From positions 20,749 to 84,748 of the forward strand of contig CAZDET010000016.1 of the NCBI GenBank assembly GCA_964504335.1: 64,000 nucleotides of DNA. The letters run 5' to 3'. The stretch is from CAZDET01 sp964504335 (lineage in GTDB: Bacteria > Bacteroidota > Bacteroidia > Chitinophagales > Saprospiraceae). Each line of letters begins with the position of its first letter. Within the stretch, counting starts at the first letter, position 1. Position numbers and translations under genes: made by a program. This document shows positions 34,561 to 44,149 of this stretch, piece after piece. The notes under the pieces were generated by a model. The model worked only from the letters and a program-made list of their open reading frames with translations, did not search any database and was not told where the DNA came from.

Positions 34561-34890
34561 ATGAAGGTTATCGCAAGGGCTGCTATTGACGGCCCTGAAG
34601 CCAGAGGAAATGCCGAAATTCTCCATTTAGAAGACGGTACCTTCCAATTGCATTTACACGATTTCTGGGTTGCCCCCGGAGCTCCGGATGTACGAGTGGT
34701 ATTAAGCCCCCAACTCAACGGGCAGCCGGATGATTCCATGATCGAGGTAGCCCCCTACGAGTATGGTTCGAACGAGCATTCCTATTCTCTCCCCGGAGGA
34801 ATTGCTCTTCAGGAAATGAAAACCGTCATTATCTACTGTAAGCAATTTACAGTTCATTTTGGACATGGGGTACTTGAGCAAATTAATTAG
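34561..34890 (+). CDS. DM13-domain protein
   Basis: 109 residues from ATG 34561. GNAEILHLEDGTFQLHLHDFWVAPGAPDVRVVLSPQ and the closing VIIYCKQFTVHFGHGVL match DM13, a cytochrome/DOMON-related domain proposed to take part in redox reactions; the single conserved cysteine (IIYCKQF) is present. Unlike most DM13 proteins it has no clear signal peptide from this start; the frame is open upstream to 34489 without adding one. Its position next to the CMD gene hints at a shared redox role (inference). Confidence 0.75.
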   Translation: MKVIARAAIDGPEARGNAEILHLEDGTFQLHLHDFWVAPGAPDVRVVLSPQLNGQPDDSMIEVAPYEYGSNEHSYSLPGGIALQEMKTVIIYCKQFTVHFGHGVLEQIN

Positions 34891-34914
34891 TACTGATTGA
34901 AGGCCAGGTAAAAA

Positions 34915-36336
34915 ATGAAAGTACCCAATCCGATTCAGGAAAAAATGTCCGCGGAAATAAAGGACAAGCACCTCTTCGAGCAAGCTACCGCTTACGGATG
35001 GCAGTATGTTGAAAAGGCCAATAACCGGCCCGTTTTTCCAACGAAAGCAGCACTCCATGCACTTTCCGTTTTCGACGAGCCATTGCCGGAACGATCCGGA
35101 GATGTTCGTGAAATATTGGAATTATTGAACACTTACGGTGCTCCGGCTACGGTAGCGCAGGTAGGAGGGCGGTATTTTGGATTCGTCAACGGCAGTGTCA
35201 TTCCGGCGGGATTGGCTGCTAAAAACCTATCCATATTCTGGGACCAAAATACCGCTATGCAAGTCATTTCTCCCATTGCTTCAAAATTAGAAATGGTGGT
35301 GGAGAAGTGGCTGGTCAAGCTGTTTGGTTTTCCGGAAGAAACGGTTGCCGGTTTCGTTAGTGGCACCATGATGGCTAATTTTTGTGGCCTGGCCGCGGCG
35401 CGCTACCGCATCTTGAAGGAGCAAGGTTGGGATATTACAGAGCAGGGGCTTTATGGAGCACCCAGAATCCGAGTCGTTACCTGCCGGGAAGCACATTCTA
35501 CCATATTAAAAGCGATTTCCCTTGTGGGCCTCGGAAAAGGGAATATCGAATGGGTAGAGGTAGACGACCAGGGACGGATCTTAGTGGATCAAATTCCCAA
35601 CTTGGATGATAAATCGATTCTGATTTTACAAGCCGGGAATGTCAATAGTGGTGCGTTCGATGATTTTGCGGCCATTTGTCAGAAAGCTCGCGAACAAGGT
35701 GCCTGGGTCCACATTGACGGGGCGTTTGGGCTATGGGCCGGAGCGACCATGCGATTACGCCATTTAACTATTGGATTCGAATACGCGGACTCCTGGGCGG
35801 TCGACGGGCACAAAACCCTCAATACACCCTACGACTCTGGAATCATCCTCTGTCGAGATCGCGATGCATTGGTTTCTTCACTGCATATGAGCGGCGGGTA
35901 CCTTGTGGAAGGGGAGGATAGAGATGGTATGTACTTCACACCCGAAATGTCGAGAAGATCGCGGATCATCGAACTCTGGGCCACGCTGCGGTACCTTGGA
36001 GAGGCAGGGATCGATCAGCTTGTATTTGGATTACACAAACGCGCCAAGCAATTTGCGGCCTTGTTGAGCAATGCCAATGGGTTTGAAGTGCTGAACGAAG
36101 TGGTTTTCAATCAGGTACTCGTTCGGTGTGCTTCCGATGAAATCACCCAACTAGTGCTTCAGGAAATCCAGGAAATCCGCGAGTGTTGGGTTGGTGGCTC
36201 CATTTGGAAAGGCCGAAAAGTGATTCGGATAAGCGTTTGCTCGTGGGCAACTACCGAAGAAATAGTGGAACGTTCTGTGAATTCCTTCAAAGCGGCCATG
36301 GAGAAGGTGATCAATTCCAAAATGACTGCTGGGTAA
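34915..36336 (+). CDS. PLP-dependent group II decarboxylase (aspartate/tyrosine decarboxylase-like)
   Basis: 473 residues. Type I-fold PLP enzyme with HIDGAFGLWAGAT (the Asp binding the pyridine nitrogen), WAVDGHKTLNTPYDSGI (Schiff-base lysine in DGHK), GFVSGTMMANFCGLAAARY for the phosphate-binding region and CREAHSTILKAISLVGLG (the His stacking on PLP). Family members decarboxylate amino acids such as glutamate, aspartate, tyrosine or DOPA; substrate not assignable. ATG 34945 is an alternative start. A strong terminator follows at 36368. Confidence 0.9.
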   Translation: MKVPNPIQEKMSAEIKDKHLFEQATAYGWQYVEKANNRPVFPTKAALHALSVFDEPLPERSGDVREILELLNTYGAPATVAQVGGRYFGFVNGSVIPAGLAAKNLSIFWDQNTAMQVISPIASKLEMVVEKWLVKLFGFPEETVAGFVSGTMMANFCGLAAARYRILKEQGWDITEQGLYGAPRIRVVTCREAHSTILKAISLVGLGKGNIEWVEVDDQGRILVDQIPNLDDKSILILQAGNVNSGAFDDFAAICQKAREQGAWVHIDGAFGLWAGATMRLRHLTIGFEYADSWAVDGHKTLNTPYDSGIILCRDRDALVSSLHMSGGYLVEGEDRDGMYFTPEMSRRSRIIELWATLRYLGEAGIDQLVFGLHKRAKQFAALLSNANGFEVLNEVVFNQVLVRCASDEITQLVLQEIQEIRECWVGGSIWKGRKVIRISVCSWATTEEIVERSVNSFKAAMEKVINSKMTAG

Positions 36337-36367
36337 TCTTTTCAACCCGGCCATTCTATAGAAGCAC

Positions 36368-36402
36368 AAAAAGTCACTCGATAACCCTTCGAGTGACTTT
36401 TT
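36368..36402. terminator. Bidirectional terminator
   Basis: AAAAAGTCACTCG (36368-36380) pairs with CGAGTGACTTTTT (36390-36402), giving a T run on both strands. It lies 31 bases past the decarboxylase stop and serves the convergent repeat-protein gene too. Confidence 0.9.
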
Positions 36403-36453
36403 TATTCGCTTTGATCGCTTGAATTACGCTGCTACAAATTTGTATCGAATTTA

Positions 36454-37143
36454 CTAGCCGATCTTAGCCAACATCCCTTTCAGAGAAATGCCATTGAGTA
36501 GGATATCTCCCGATTCGGCGTCGATGTGGACAGTTACATCACCGTTGGCGTTCATCATGCGGATATCGCCATTGCTTCCGTTTCCACCCATTGTAATATT
36601 GCCGCTGCCGCCGTCGATGTGGATGGTCTGTACACCTTCCGTATTGTTAAGAACCAGATCGCCTTGCGTGCCAGAGCCGCCCATGTGAAGATTACCGGTT
36701 TCGGCATCCAGGTGAAGGGTTACATCACCATCGGCATTCATAGCGCGGATGTCGCCGTTATGTCCTGCGCCACCCAGATTGAGGTTACCGTTTCCGCCAT
36801 CGATATGGATAGAGGTATCTCCATTTTGGTCGGTGAGAATAACATCACCCTGCCGGCCTGCACCACCTAATTTGATATTACCACTTCCTCCGTCGATGTG
36901 GACGGTCATGTGGCCTTCGTCGGTCATGAGGCGGAGGTCACCATTACTTCCGCTTCCGCCGGCGTGCACATTCCCGTCTCCTCCATCGAGATGAATGGTT
37001 TGAGAACCATCTGCCTTGCACAGTCCGATGTCGCCCTGAGTGCCATATCCTCCCAGTTTAATATTTCCAGAAGCACCGGAAAGGTTAATTGTGGTTTCTT
37101 CGTTGCCGTTTGTAAGGTGAATCTCGTTAAACTTGTTTGACAT
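36454..37143 (-). CDS. 31-residue repeat protein, predicted beta-solenoid
   Basis: 229 residues made almost wholly of about six and a half tandem 31-residue units with the pattern TIHIDGGSGNIKLGGAG.QGDI.L.N..GD. Each unit has short strands (TIHID, GNIKLGG, GDIRMMN) separated by Gly/Asn/Asp turns, as in beta-helices. The underlying DNA repeats every 93 bases. No signal peptide or sorting domain is seen, so it appears cytoplasmic, which is unusual for such proteins. No name is known to me. It stands alone, with more than 400 bases upstream free of genes. Confidence 0.85.
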   Translation of the reverse strand: MSNKFNEIHLTNGNEETTINLSGASGNIKLGGYGTQGDIGLCKADGSQTIHLDGGDGNVHAGGSGSNGDLRLMTDEGHMTVHIDGGSGNIKLGGAGRQGDVILTDQNGDTSIHIDGGNGNLNLGGAGHNGDIRAMNADGDVTLHLDAETGNLHMGGSGTQGDLVLNNTEGVQTIHIDGGSGNITMGGNGSNGDIRMMNANGDVTVHIDAESGDILLNGISLKGMLAKIG

Positions 37144-37576
37144 TTCTAGTGAATTTCGTTTGGTGAATGGTTTTTGAAACTATTACTTTGACGCAACAAC
37201 ATGGTAGAAGTAACTTTAAGAAATGATTAAAACAGTATGAATAGTAAGTGAAGTGTCTTTACAAGAAAAGCACAAAAGGAATTAATTCAATTTTAACAAG
37301 AGGAGTCTAAAATCAATCGAATATGAAATATGAAATTATTTTTTCCATGCAATCTGGGAGGGAAGAGCGGGAGGAATCCTCAATTATCGGCTATATATAA
37401 TTTCGCAGGGGTTTGTAAGTCCACTTTTTGTATTATGTTCTTGGAGAATTGTATATTGGCCGCAACTCGTATTGCAATTTACTACAATGTAATATCGTGT
37501 GATACGACCAACCTTTTACCCGTACCCTACGTACAAGGTAAAAATCCATATTTTTCCCATTCCAAAACCTGTGATA
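37144..37576. other. Divergent intergenic region
   Basis: 433 AT-rich bases between the repeat-protein start and the YegP-like start; presumably both promoters lie here. I see no convincing gene, hairpin or -33/-7 pair. Confidence 0.6.
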
Positions 37577-38113
37577 ATGAAGTACCCAAGATTCGAAATT
37601 TTCAAAGGCAAGGACGATCGCTTTTACATTCGTCTCTATGCAGCCAACGGTGAGCAAATTCTAGCCGGTGAAGCCTACCAATCCCGTGAATCGGCAAAGA
37701 ATGGCATTAAGTCCATTAAGGAAAATGCTACCGACAAAGACCAATTTGTGGTCAAGGAAGCCTCTAACGAACAACCGTTTTTTATCCTAAAAGCAAAGAA
37801 TGGCCAGGAAATCGGCCGAAGCGAATTGTACAGCTCCAAAGCTAATGTCGAGAAGGGCATTGCATCGGTAATGAAAAATGCCCCCATTTCTGAAGTCGAA
37901 GACCTAACTGCCGAGGACGCTCCCAATCGCAATGCCGAATTTGAGCTATTCACGGGTAACTCTGGCGACATCTTCTTCCGGATGCGTGCCAAGAATGGCC
38001 AGATTCTGTTTACCAGCCAGGGGTATTCTTCCAAGCGGTCTGCCCAAAACGGCATCGATGCCATTATGGAGCTCGCAAAAGACGCAGTAATCCAAGATCT
38101 TACCGAATCATAA
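37577..38113 (+). CDS. YegP/DUF1508 protein with three units
   Basis: 178 residues. The DUF1508 motif FEIFKGKDDRFYIRLYAANGEQILAGEAYQSRESAKNGIKSIKENA recurs as PFFILKAKNGQEIGRSELYSSKANVEKGIASVMKNA and FELFTGNSGDIFFRMRAKNGQILFTSQGYSSKRSAQNGIDAIMELA. Most YegP proteins have one or two units; here there are three. Cytoplasmic, function unknown, abundant in Bacteroidota and Proteobacteria. ATG 37577 starts directly at the first unit. Terminator at 38128. Confidence 0.9.
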   Translation: MKYPRFEIFKGKDDRFYIRLYAANGEQILAGEAYQSRESAKNGIKSIKENATDKDQFVVKEASNEQPFFILKAKNGQEIGRSELYSSKANVEKGIASVMKNAPISEVEDLTAEDAPNRNAEFELFTGNSGDIFFRMRAKNGQILFTSQGYSSKRSAQNGIDAIMELAKDAVIQDLTES

Positions 38114-38127
38114 TCCCCCTCCCCGCA

Positions 38128-38157
38128 CCAGGGCGCGCCCACCAATTCGCGCCCTGG
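38128..38157 (+). terminator. Terminator after YegP-like gene
   Basis: CCAGGGCGCG (38128-38137) and CGCGCCCTGG (38148-38157) form a perfect GC-rich 10-bp stem followed by TTT. Confidence 0.75.
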
Positions 38158-38300
38158 TTTCCATCTCGCCGCTCTATTCCTTCCTGAAACTATCTCCTTC
38201 TGGTTCCGTACATGGTGCAATAAGGCATCGTGCATTTCGGTGGTAATCATCCCTTAAAGGTAGATATTTGCACTATCCCTTATATTCTAACAGCGGAAAT

Positions 38301-39887
38301 ATGAGCAGCTTGTTTCAAAAAATCTTCGGGATCGATACCAGAGCCCTGGCATTTCTGCGGATTGGATTAGGATCGTTGATCCTGATCGATCTGATTGCCC
38401 GGGCGGTCGACCTGACAGCCTTCTACACCGACGATGGTTTATTACCGAGGGAAGATTTGCTCGATCTTTACCTCCGACCCTACCATTTCTCCTTCCATTT
38501 GTTTGGAGGCTCTTCCTTTTTTGTATCCCTCCTGTTTTTATTGGCGGGATTCCTGGCCATAGCCATGATCGTAGGCTACAAGACGCGGTGGGCCACTATC
38601 CTGAGCTTTCTCTTACTGGTTTCGCTCCACAACCGCAACCCAATCATTCTAAATGGGGGAGACACCTTGCTGCGGGTACTGGTTTTCTGGAGCATATTCC
38701 TGCCACTGAATGCCCGCTACTCGGTAGATCGGTGGTTGAATAAAGGAGTGCCTAATATTCCAAACCCGCATTGGTCGATGGGTACGATCGGTCTGATGGC
38801 TCAGGTTGCATTTGTGTATTTCTTTTCCGCTCTGCTCAAAACGGGAGACACCTGGCAGGATGGCACTGCCGTCTTTTACGCACTAAGCCTCGACTTAAAT
38901 AGCACTTCTTTTGCCGGATGGTTATTAGAATATCCCGCAATGACCAAACTGGCGACTCACGCCACGTTTTACCTGGAAAAATTCGGCTGGCTTCTACTGT
39001 TTCTTCCCTTTTGGAAGGGACGCTTCCGCACAGCCAGCGTGGTGCTCTTTGCCGGCCTTCACGCCAGTTTTTTACTGACGCTCAAAATCGGATTGTTTCC
39101 CATCGTAGCGATCATCATGTGGCTGGCGTTATTACCAACCCCTGTTTGGGATTGGCTGGAAAAACGCCTCGATGCTACGGCCGCCTGGAAATCAATCCGA
39201 CAGCACACCAATCAATTGCTTACTCGTGTTGCGTCCCGCAATTGGATTCAAGCCGGATCGTCGGCCGTTCGGCTCGGCTTTGCCGGACAATCCATAGCTG
39301 CAGTCATGTTGGTTAGCATAACCATGTGGAATCTGATGACCATCGACGCTTACAGTCCTCCGGACTTGTTCAAGTCCATTACCCGGTATCCAAGGATGAC
39401 GCAGCAGTGGAGCATGTTTGCCCCAAACCCAAACCGGCTGGATGGTTGGTTTGTAACATCTGCCCACTTCAGTGGTGGGGTAGAGAAAGATCTATTTAAC
39501 GGAACGGATGAGGTGTCCTATGAAAAACCAAGGGTCGTTTCCTCCCAATTTTCCAACAACCGTTGGCGGAAGTACATGAAAAACCTGTCCCGGAAAAAAT
39601 ACCGTAAATACCGATCCTTGTACGGAAGCTACTACTGCCACTGCTACAACGATGATCGGAAAGCCGATGAACCGGAACTGCAAACCTTATCCCTCTATTT
39701 TATGCAGGAACGGACCCAGCCACCGGGAGAGCCCTTAGAGATCAAAAAACGCACCTTGTGGAACCACTGGTGCAAGAAAAAGTACAAGAAGCGGTTTGCA
39801 AAAGAAGAGGAAGAGCAGGAGGAACCAGCAGCTTCCAATCAGAAAGAATTAGCAGAAGGAGTAAATGCTTCGGAAGAAACGGAGTAA
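38301..39887 (+). CDS. HTTM-domain membrane protein
   Basis: 528 residues. The N-terminal part follows the HTTM (horizontally transferred transmembrane, vitamin-K-dependent carboxylase-like) pattern: IDTRALAFLRIGLGSLILIDLIARAVDLTAFYTDDGLLPRE, LLLVSLHNRNPIILNGGDTLLRVLVFWSIFLPL and QVAFVYFFSALLKTGDTWQDGTAVFYAL. Several further membrane spans reach about residue 345. The soluble tail (from MFAPNPNRLDGWF) is typical of bacterial homologues and ends in a strongly charged KKKYKKRF...EEEEQEE stretch. No carboxylation activity has been shown for most bacterial members. It converges on the BNR gene 6 bases downstream. Confidence 0.88.
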   Translation: MSSLFQKIFGIDTRALAFLRIGLGSLILIDLIARAVDLTAFYTDDGLLPREDLLDLYLRPYHFSFHLFGGSSFFVSLLFLLAGFLAIAMIVGYKTRWATILSFLLLVSLHNRNPIILNGGDTLLRVLVFWSIFLPLNARYSVDRWLNKGVPNIPNPHWSMGTIGLMAQVAFVYFFSALLKTGDTWQDGTAVFYALSLDLNSTSFAGWLLEYPAMTKLATHATFYLEKFGWLLLFLPFWKGRFRTASVVLFAGLHASFLLTLKIGLFPIVAIIMWLALLPTPVWDWLEKRLDATAAWKSIRQHTNQLLTRVASRNWIQAGSSAVRLGFAGQSIAAVMLVSITMWNLMTIDAYSPPDLFKSITRYPRMTQQWSMFAPNPNRLDGWFVTSAHFSGGVEKDLFNGTDEVSYEKPRVVSSQFSNNRWRKYMKNLSRKKYRKYRSLYGSYYCHCYNDDRKADEPELQTLSLYFMQERTQPPGEPLEIKKRTLWNHWCKKKYKKRFAKEEEEQEEPAASNQKELAEGVNASEETE

Positions 39888-39893
39888 CCCGTT

Positions 39894-42791
39894 TTATCTT
39901 TTCCCCAATGGATCGGGCACGAGGGTCAGTGTGCTGTGCATAACCTTCTGACCCCACTGAAGGGTGACCGAATATGCCCCTGGGCCGGCAAAAGGGACAC
40001 CGAGTTGTGGATCGATCTTAAGTGCTGGATAATCTTCGCGGAGGTCATCGATAAATTTGCGTTGGTCGTAGGCTGTGTCCGCTTCTTGATAGCGCTCCAA
40101 CAATCGTTGATACCCCTCAGAAGTCAAAAGAGGACGCAACGATTCCAGAATGCGGTCCACCTTATTCTTTTCCGTGTTCGTCCATTCGGAAATCTCGAAC
40201 GCTCGATTCCAGTGGTAAAAATGAATACCTGGAGATTGCTCCAGGGTATCGATATGGCGGTGGCCGCGATAGTCCCGGATCGTTAGTACGAGCGGGCTGC
40301 TTGTTGATTCGACCTTGCCGACATAGTACGGGATGCGCGCATCCGTGGCGAAGCGGGCCCGCGGTCGGCTGGATGTATTTCGAATCTCGGGCGGATTCCC
40401 CCCGGCAAACAGGAAGTGCCCGCGCTGCCCACCCCGGCTGGTGTTGTGCCAGATCACTTGTTCTGCTGGCTCGAATAAATGCACCTCGGAATTTCGAATG
40501 TCCTCCGTGATTTTTTGTAGAGTTTGGATATCGTCCAGAATCCAAATACTTCTTCCGTGTGTACCAGCCACCAAATCACCCGCCTTTGGGTGAATGGCTA
40601 TATCGTACACGGAAACGGTTGGCAGATTCAAGTTCAGCGATTGCCAGGTGGCTCCGCCGTCCAGAGAGGCGAGAATTCCGGTTTCGGTGCCGACAAAAAG
40701 CAGATTAGGATTGACGGGATCTTCGCGAATTACCCGAATGACGGTCCCTGCTGGCAGATCGTTTGTCAGGCTTTTCCAGGTGTCGCCGCCATCTTCCGTT
40801 CGAAATAGATAGGGGGAGAAATCATCCGAACGGTGCCCGTCAAACGCGAGGTAGGCAACGGACGCATCGTGATGGGAGGCTTCGATTCGACTTACCCAAA
40901 TTCCCTCTGGTACGCCTGGGATATTTTGGCGGAGTGCTTGCCAGGTGCGTCCGCCGTCGGAGGTACGGTGGGCAAGACCATCGTCGGTACCCACCCAAAT
41001 GACGGCTTCGTCAAGGGGCGAAACGGCCACTGTGGAAATGCTACAGTGGTGTTCCGCACCGGAATTATCCAGGGTGAGCCCGCCACTTTTTCCAATTTGT
41101 CGCTTCACAGGATCATTAGTCGTCAGATCGGGGCTAATGATGTTCCAGTGGTTGCCACCGTCCGTTGATCGAAACAGGTAATTGCCGCCGATGTACAGAT
41201 TTTTGCTGGGATGAGGAGCAAGCTGCATCGGCGCTTCCCAATTGAACCGGAACACCTGGCCGGAATCCGGCAGACCATCCGGGAAATAATCGTGGAGATT
41301 CAGCACGTTGCCGGTATGGGGATGGATATTATGAATTTCGTGCGTCAGTGGGTCGTAGCGATAAAATCCGTCGTTTTCGGCGGATGTATATACCGTGCGC
41401 CAATCGTCCGGATCAATGGCCGCATACATGCCGTCCCCCCAGTGCATTTTCCAGTGGTGATCGCTGAGTAAGCCGCGGGCATCGCGGCCGAAGCTGCGCA
41501 TCGCGTAGGCACCGTTGTCCTGAAGCCCTCCGTAGACCATGTAGGGTTGCTGCATGTCCAATCCGATCCGGTAGAACTGCCCGATGGGTAAGTTGTCGAT
41601 GAGCCGGAAGTGTTCGCCGTGATCATGGGTAATGGATAGCCCCTTGTCGGCTCCTAAGTAATAGCGATCTGAATGATCCGGATCGAGCCACATGGCGTGA
41701 AAATCGCCGTGAACCTCCTGGTCGGCACTGCCGTTCCGCAGGGTTTTTCCGCCATCTTCCGAGACCATAAAGCGGGTAGTCAGGAGGTACACGCGCTGGG
41801 GGTCAGTGGGGTGAATGCGGACCTGACTGTAGTAAAATGGGCGATTGTTGTAGGTATTGACGTAGGTCCAGGAGGTGCCGCCATCTTCCGAACGATACAG
41901 GCCACTGCCCGGCACGGAGAGCGTATCACTTTTAGGTGCTTCCACCAAAGCCATCAAAATCTGAGGGTTACTTCGGGAAACCGCAAGGCCAATCCGGCCG
42001 GTAGGAGTGGGAAGGCCGTTGGTGAGTCGTTGCCAGGTTTTCCCGCCATTCTCCGATTTGAAGATTCCGCCCGCTTCTCCTCCGGAGGTGAAGGTCCACG
42101 GCTGCCGCCGGCGGTGGTAGAAAGCCACGTAGAGTACGTCTGGGTTATTGGGATCCCTAATCAGATCGGTGCACCCTGTTTTACCGTCATCGGGAAGGCC
42201 TCCACCGAGCTTTGTCCAGGTAATTCCTCCGTCTTGGGTGCGAAATAACCCGCGATCACCTGAGTAGCCCCATAGGTGACCGGTAGCACACACGCATACG
42301 TCGTTGGAGTCAGTAGGGTGGGGGCGCACCCGGGCAATGTGATGGGTGTTTTCGAGTCCGACTGATCGGAACGATTTACCACCATCAGAGGATTTGTAGA
42401 CGCCATTCCCCCAGGAGGTACTATTGCGGTTGTTTGCCTCGCCGGTACCTACCCAAAGGATGGAGGGATTGCTCGGAAACAGGGCAATGTCTCCAATGGA
42501 TGCCGTCTCATATCGATCAAAGATAGGCCTCCAAGTCGTGCCGGCATTATCGGAATACCAGACGCCGCCCGACCCCGTCGCTACGTACACGCGGCGAAAA
42601 TCTCCTTCTATGGCTTCAATATCTACTATGCGACCTCCCTGATTCGCGGGGCCGATGTTGCGCCAACGGTGGTCGCGCAGTAAGGAATCGAACGGTTGCT
42701 GGGCGAACCCCAGTGGAAGGATAGTAATCAGAAATAGAAAACAGAGAAGTGGAACGGTGTAGTTGTGGCGGACTAGTGTGCTCAACGTCAT
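39894..42791 (-). CDS. Secreted sortilin/BNR-repeat protein
   Basis: 965 residues with a signal peptide ending ILPLGFAQ. Many BNR/Asp-box repeats of the SxDGGxTW type are visible (YSDNAGTTWRPI, KSSDGGKSFRSV, RTQDGGITWTKL, KSENGGKTWQRL, RSEDGGTSWTYV, RTSDGGRTWQAL, RTEDGGDTWKSL, ASLDGGATWQSL), so one or two beta-propellers are expected, as in the VPS10/sortilin-like and sialidase-fold families. C-terminal part (about 770-965) is a helical/beta tail without sorting signal. Often annotated as glycosyl hydrolase, but I see no catalytic residues to support that. ATG 42791 fits the signal peptide. Confidence 0.85.
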   Translation of the reverse strand: MTLSTLVRHNYTVPLLCFLFLITILPLGFAQQPFDSLLRDHRWRNIGPANQGGRIVDIEAIEGDFRRVYVATGSGGVWYSDNAGTTWRPIFDRYETASIGDIALFPSNPSILWVGTGEANNRNSTSWGNGVYKSSDGGKSFRSVGLENTHHIARVRPHPTDSNDVCVCATGHLWGYSGDRGLFRTQDGGITWTKLGGGLPDDGKTGCTDLIRDPNNPDVLYVAFYHRRRQPWTFTSGGEAGGIFKSENGGKTWQRLTNGLPTPTGRIGLAVSRSNPQILMALVEAPKSDTLSVPGSGLYRSEDGGTSWTYVNTYNNRPFYYSQVRIHPTDPQRVYLLTTRFMVSEDGGKTLRNGSADQEVHGDFHAMWLDPDHSDRYYLGADKGLSITHDHGEHFRLIDNLPIGQFYRIGLDMQQPYMVYGGLQDNGAYAMRSFGRDARGLLSDHHWKMHWGDGMYAAIDPDDWRTVYTSAENDGFYRYDPLTHEIHNIHPHTGNVLNLHDYFPDGLPDSGQVFRFNWEAPMQLAPHPSKNLYIGGNYLFRSTDGGNHWNIISPDLTTNDPVKRQIGKSGGLTLDNSGAEHHCSISTVAVSPLDEAVIWVGTDDGLAHRTSDGGRTWQALRQNIPGVPEGIWVSRIEASHHDASVAYLAFDGHRSDDFSPYLFRTEDGGDTWKSLTNDLPAGTVIRVIREDPVNPNLLFVGTETGILASLDGGATWQSLNLNLPTVSVYDIAIHPKAGDLVAGTHGRSIWILDDIQTLQKITEDIRNSEVHLFEPAEQVIWHNTSRGGQRGHFLFAGGNPPEIRNTSSRPRARFATDARIPYYVGKVESTSSPLVLTIRDYRGHRHIDTLEQSPGIHFYHWNRAFEISEWTNTEKNKVDRILESLRPLLTSEGYQRLLERYQEADTAYDQRKFIDDLREDYPALKIDPQLGVPFAGPGAYSVTLQWGQKVMHSTLTLVPDPLGKR

Positions 42792-43059
42792 TCGACTGGA
42801 ATTTTCCCAAAAATAAAAAATCCCGCTTGCTGAATGGAGCATACTGCACTAGCTGATTTTGATTTTTCGAAATAATGGGTGTAATTAGCCGCAGCGAGAT
42901 GCAGATAAGAAGCATCGAGAAGTGACCGGCGGGAAAGGAAATCGTTGATTGGCGTTACTTTTCACCTATTGTGAGTCTAAATGATAGCTATTCTAACTAG
43001 ACAATCGGTGCAATTCACAAATCTCAAATAATAATCAGCAGACTTAAACAACCTACAAA

Positions 43060-43884
43060 ATGGAAAACTTCTTTGACCTGGAAGCTTTAGGCACTCAAGT
43101 TACCACCTATGCACCCATGGTAATTGGTGCGATTCTGACCTTGATTATTGGTTTTTGGGTAACCAATCGAGTTACTGCTATCCTTCGTCGGGGCATGGAA
43201 CGCAATAAATTCGACCCCACGATTGTCCCGTTCCTAAGCTCGATCGTGAGCGTAGGTTTGAAAATAATGGTGCTACTGGCTGCGGCGAGCATGTTCGGAA
43301 TTGAAACTACCTCTTTCGTTGCCATTTTTGGTGCCCTGGCATTCGCTATTGGTTTGGCGCTCCAGGGAAGTTTGGGGCATTTTGCTAGTGGCGTACTACT
43401 GCTAGTATTTAAGCCCTACCGCGTAGATGATTTAGTAGAAATTGGTGGTGGTCAGGTTGGAAGGGTAAAGGAAATTCAAGTATTCAATACGATTTTGCTC
43501 ACACTGGATAACAAGAAGATTATTGTTCCCAATGGTGTCGTAACGGATAATATTATCACCAACATATCCGGACAAGGCACCATCGGAGTAGAATTAACCT
43601 ACGGCATCGGGTACAACGACAGTATCGACAAGGCCCGGGAAATCATTCTTCAGGTCGGGAAAGAGTGTCCTTGGGTGCTCGATACCCCCGAACAGCAAGT
43701 TTTTGTATCCGAACACGGAGATAGCTCGGTCAATCTGGCGACCCGCCCCTTCTGCAACAGCGAGCATTACTGGGAAACGTTCTTTTACATGCAGGAACAC
43801 GTGAAGAAGGCCTTCGATGCGGGTGGTGTAAATATTCCGTACCCGCAGATGGATGTGCACGTCAATCAGATGAGCGGAAATTAA
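43060..43884 (+). CDS. Small-conductance mechanosensitive channel, MscS family
   Basis: 274 residues. Three membrane helices: YAPMVIGAILTLIIGFWVTNRV, VSVGLKIMVLLAAASMFGI and the pore helix AFAIGLALQGSLGHFASGVLLLVFKPY, with its Gly/Ala packing pattern. The beta domain has VDDLVEIGGGQVGRVKEIQVFNTILLTLDNKKIIVPNG, followed by the C-terminal alpha/beta domain. The size is like E. coli MscS. Together with MscL in this window it provides osmotic down-shock release. Confidence 0.95.
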   Translation: MENFFDLEALGTQVTTYAPMVIGAILTLIIGFWVTNRVTAILRRGMERNKFDPTIVPFLSSIVSVGLKIMVLLAAASMFGIETTSFVAIFGALAFAIGLALQGSLGHFASGVLLLVFKPYRVDDLVEIGGGQVGRVKEIQVFNTILLTLDNKKIIVPNGVVTDNIITNISGQGTIGVELTYGIGYNDSIDKAREIILQVGKECPWVLDTPEQQVFVSEHGDSSVNLATRPFCNSEHYWETFFYMQEHVKKAFDAGGVNIPYPQMDVHVNQMSGN

Positions 43885-44149
43885 TGTTAGATTTTGAAAA
43901 CCATCCCGTGTTATAGTACAGCGTTCATCTAATTTTGGATAACTTTATGACTAATAGAAAGCAGGTTAGTTGAAAGCAGGCGCGAAAACTGTATCAGATT
44001 GCCGTTTATATTGTATGGGGCTGACTGGCTATTCTCCTTTTTTTCTTTCTATTCCCCTCTGTATTTATCATCTCAGTTGGTGATAAAAATCATTATTTCA
44101 ACTGCTGGACTGCCCTAACTTTGTCAGCCATTCACCAACACCTTTTACC

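Noticed and set aside
39894..42791. Annotation of the BNR protein as a sialidase or glycosyl hydrolase
   Set aside because: Asp-box repeats are present but no arginine triad or other catalytic set can be identified.
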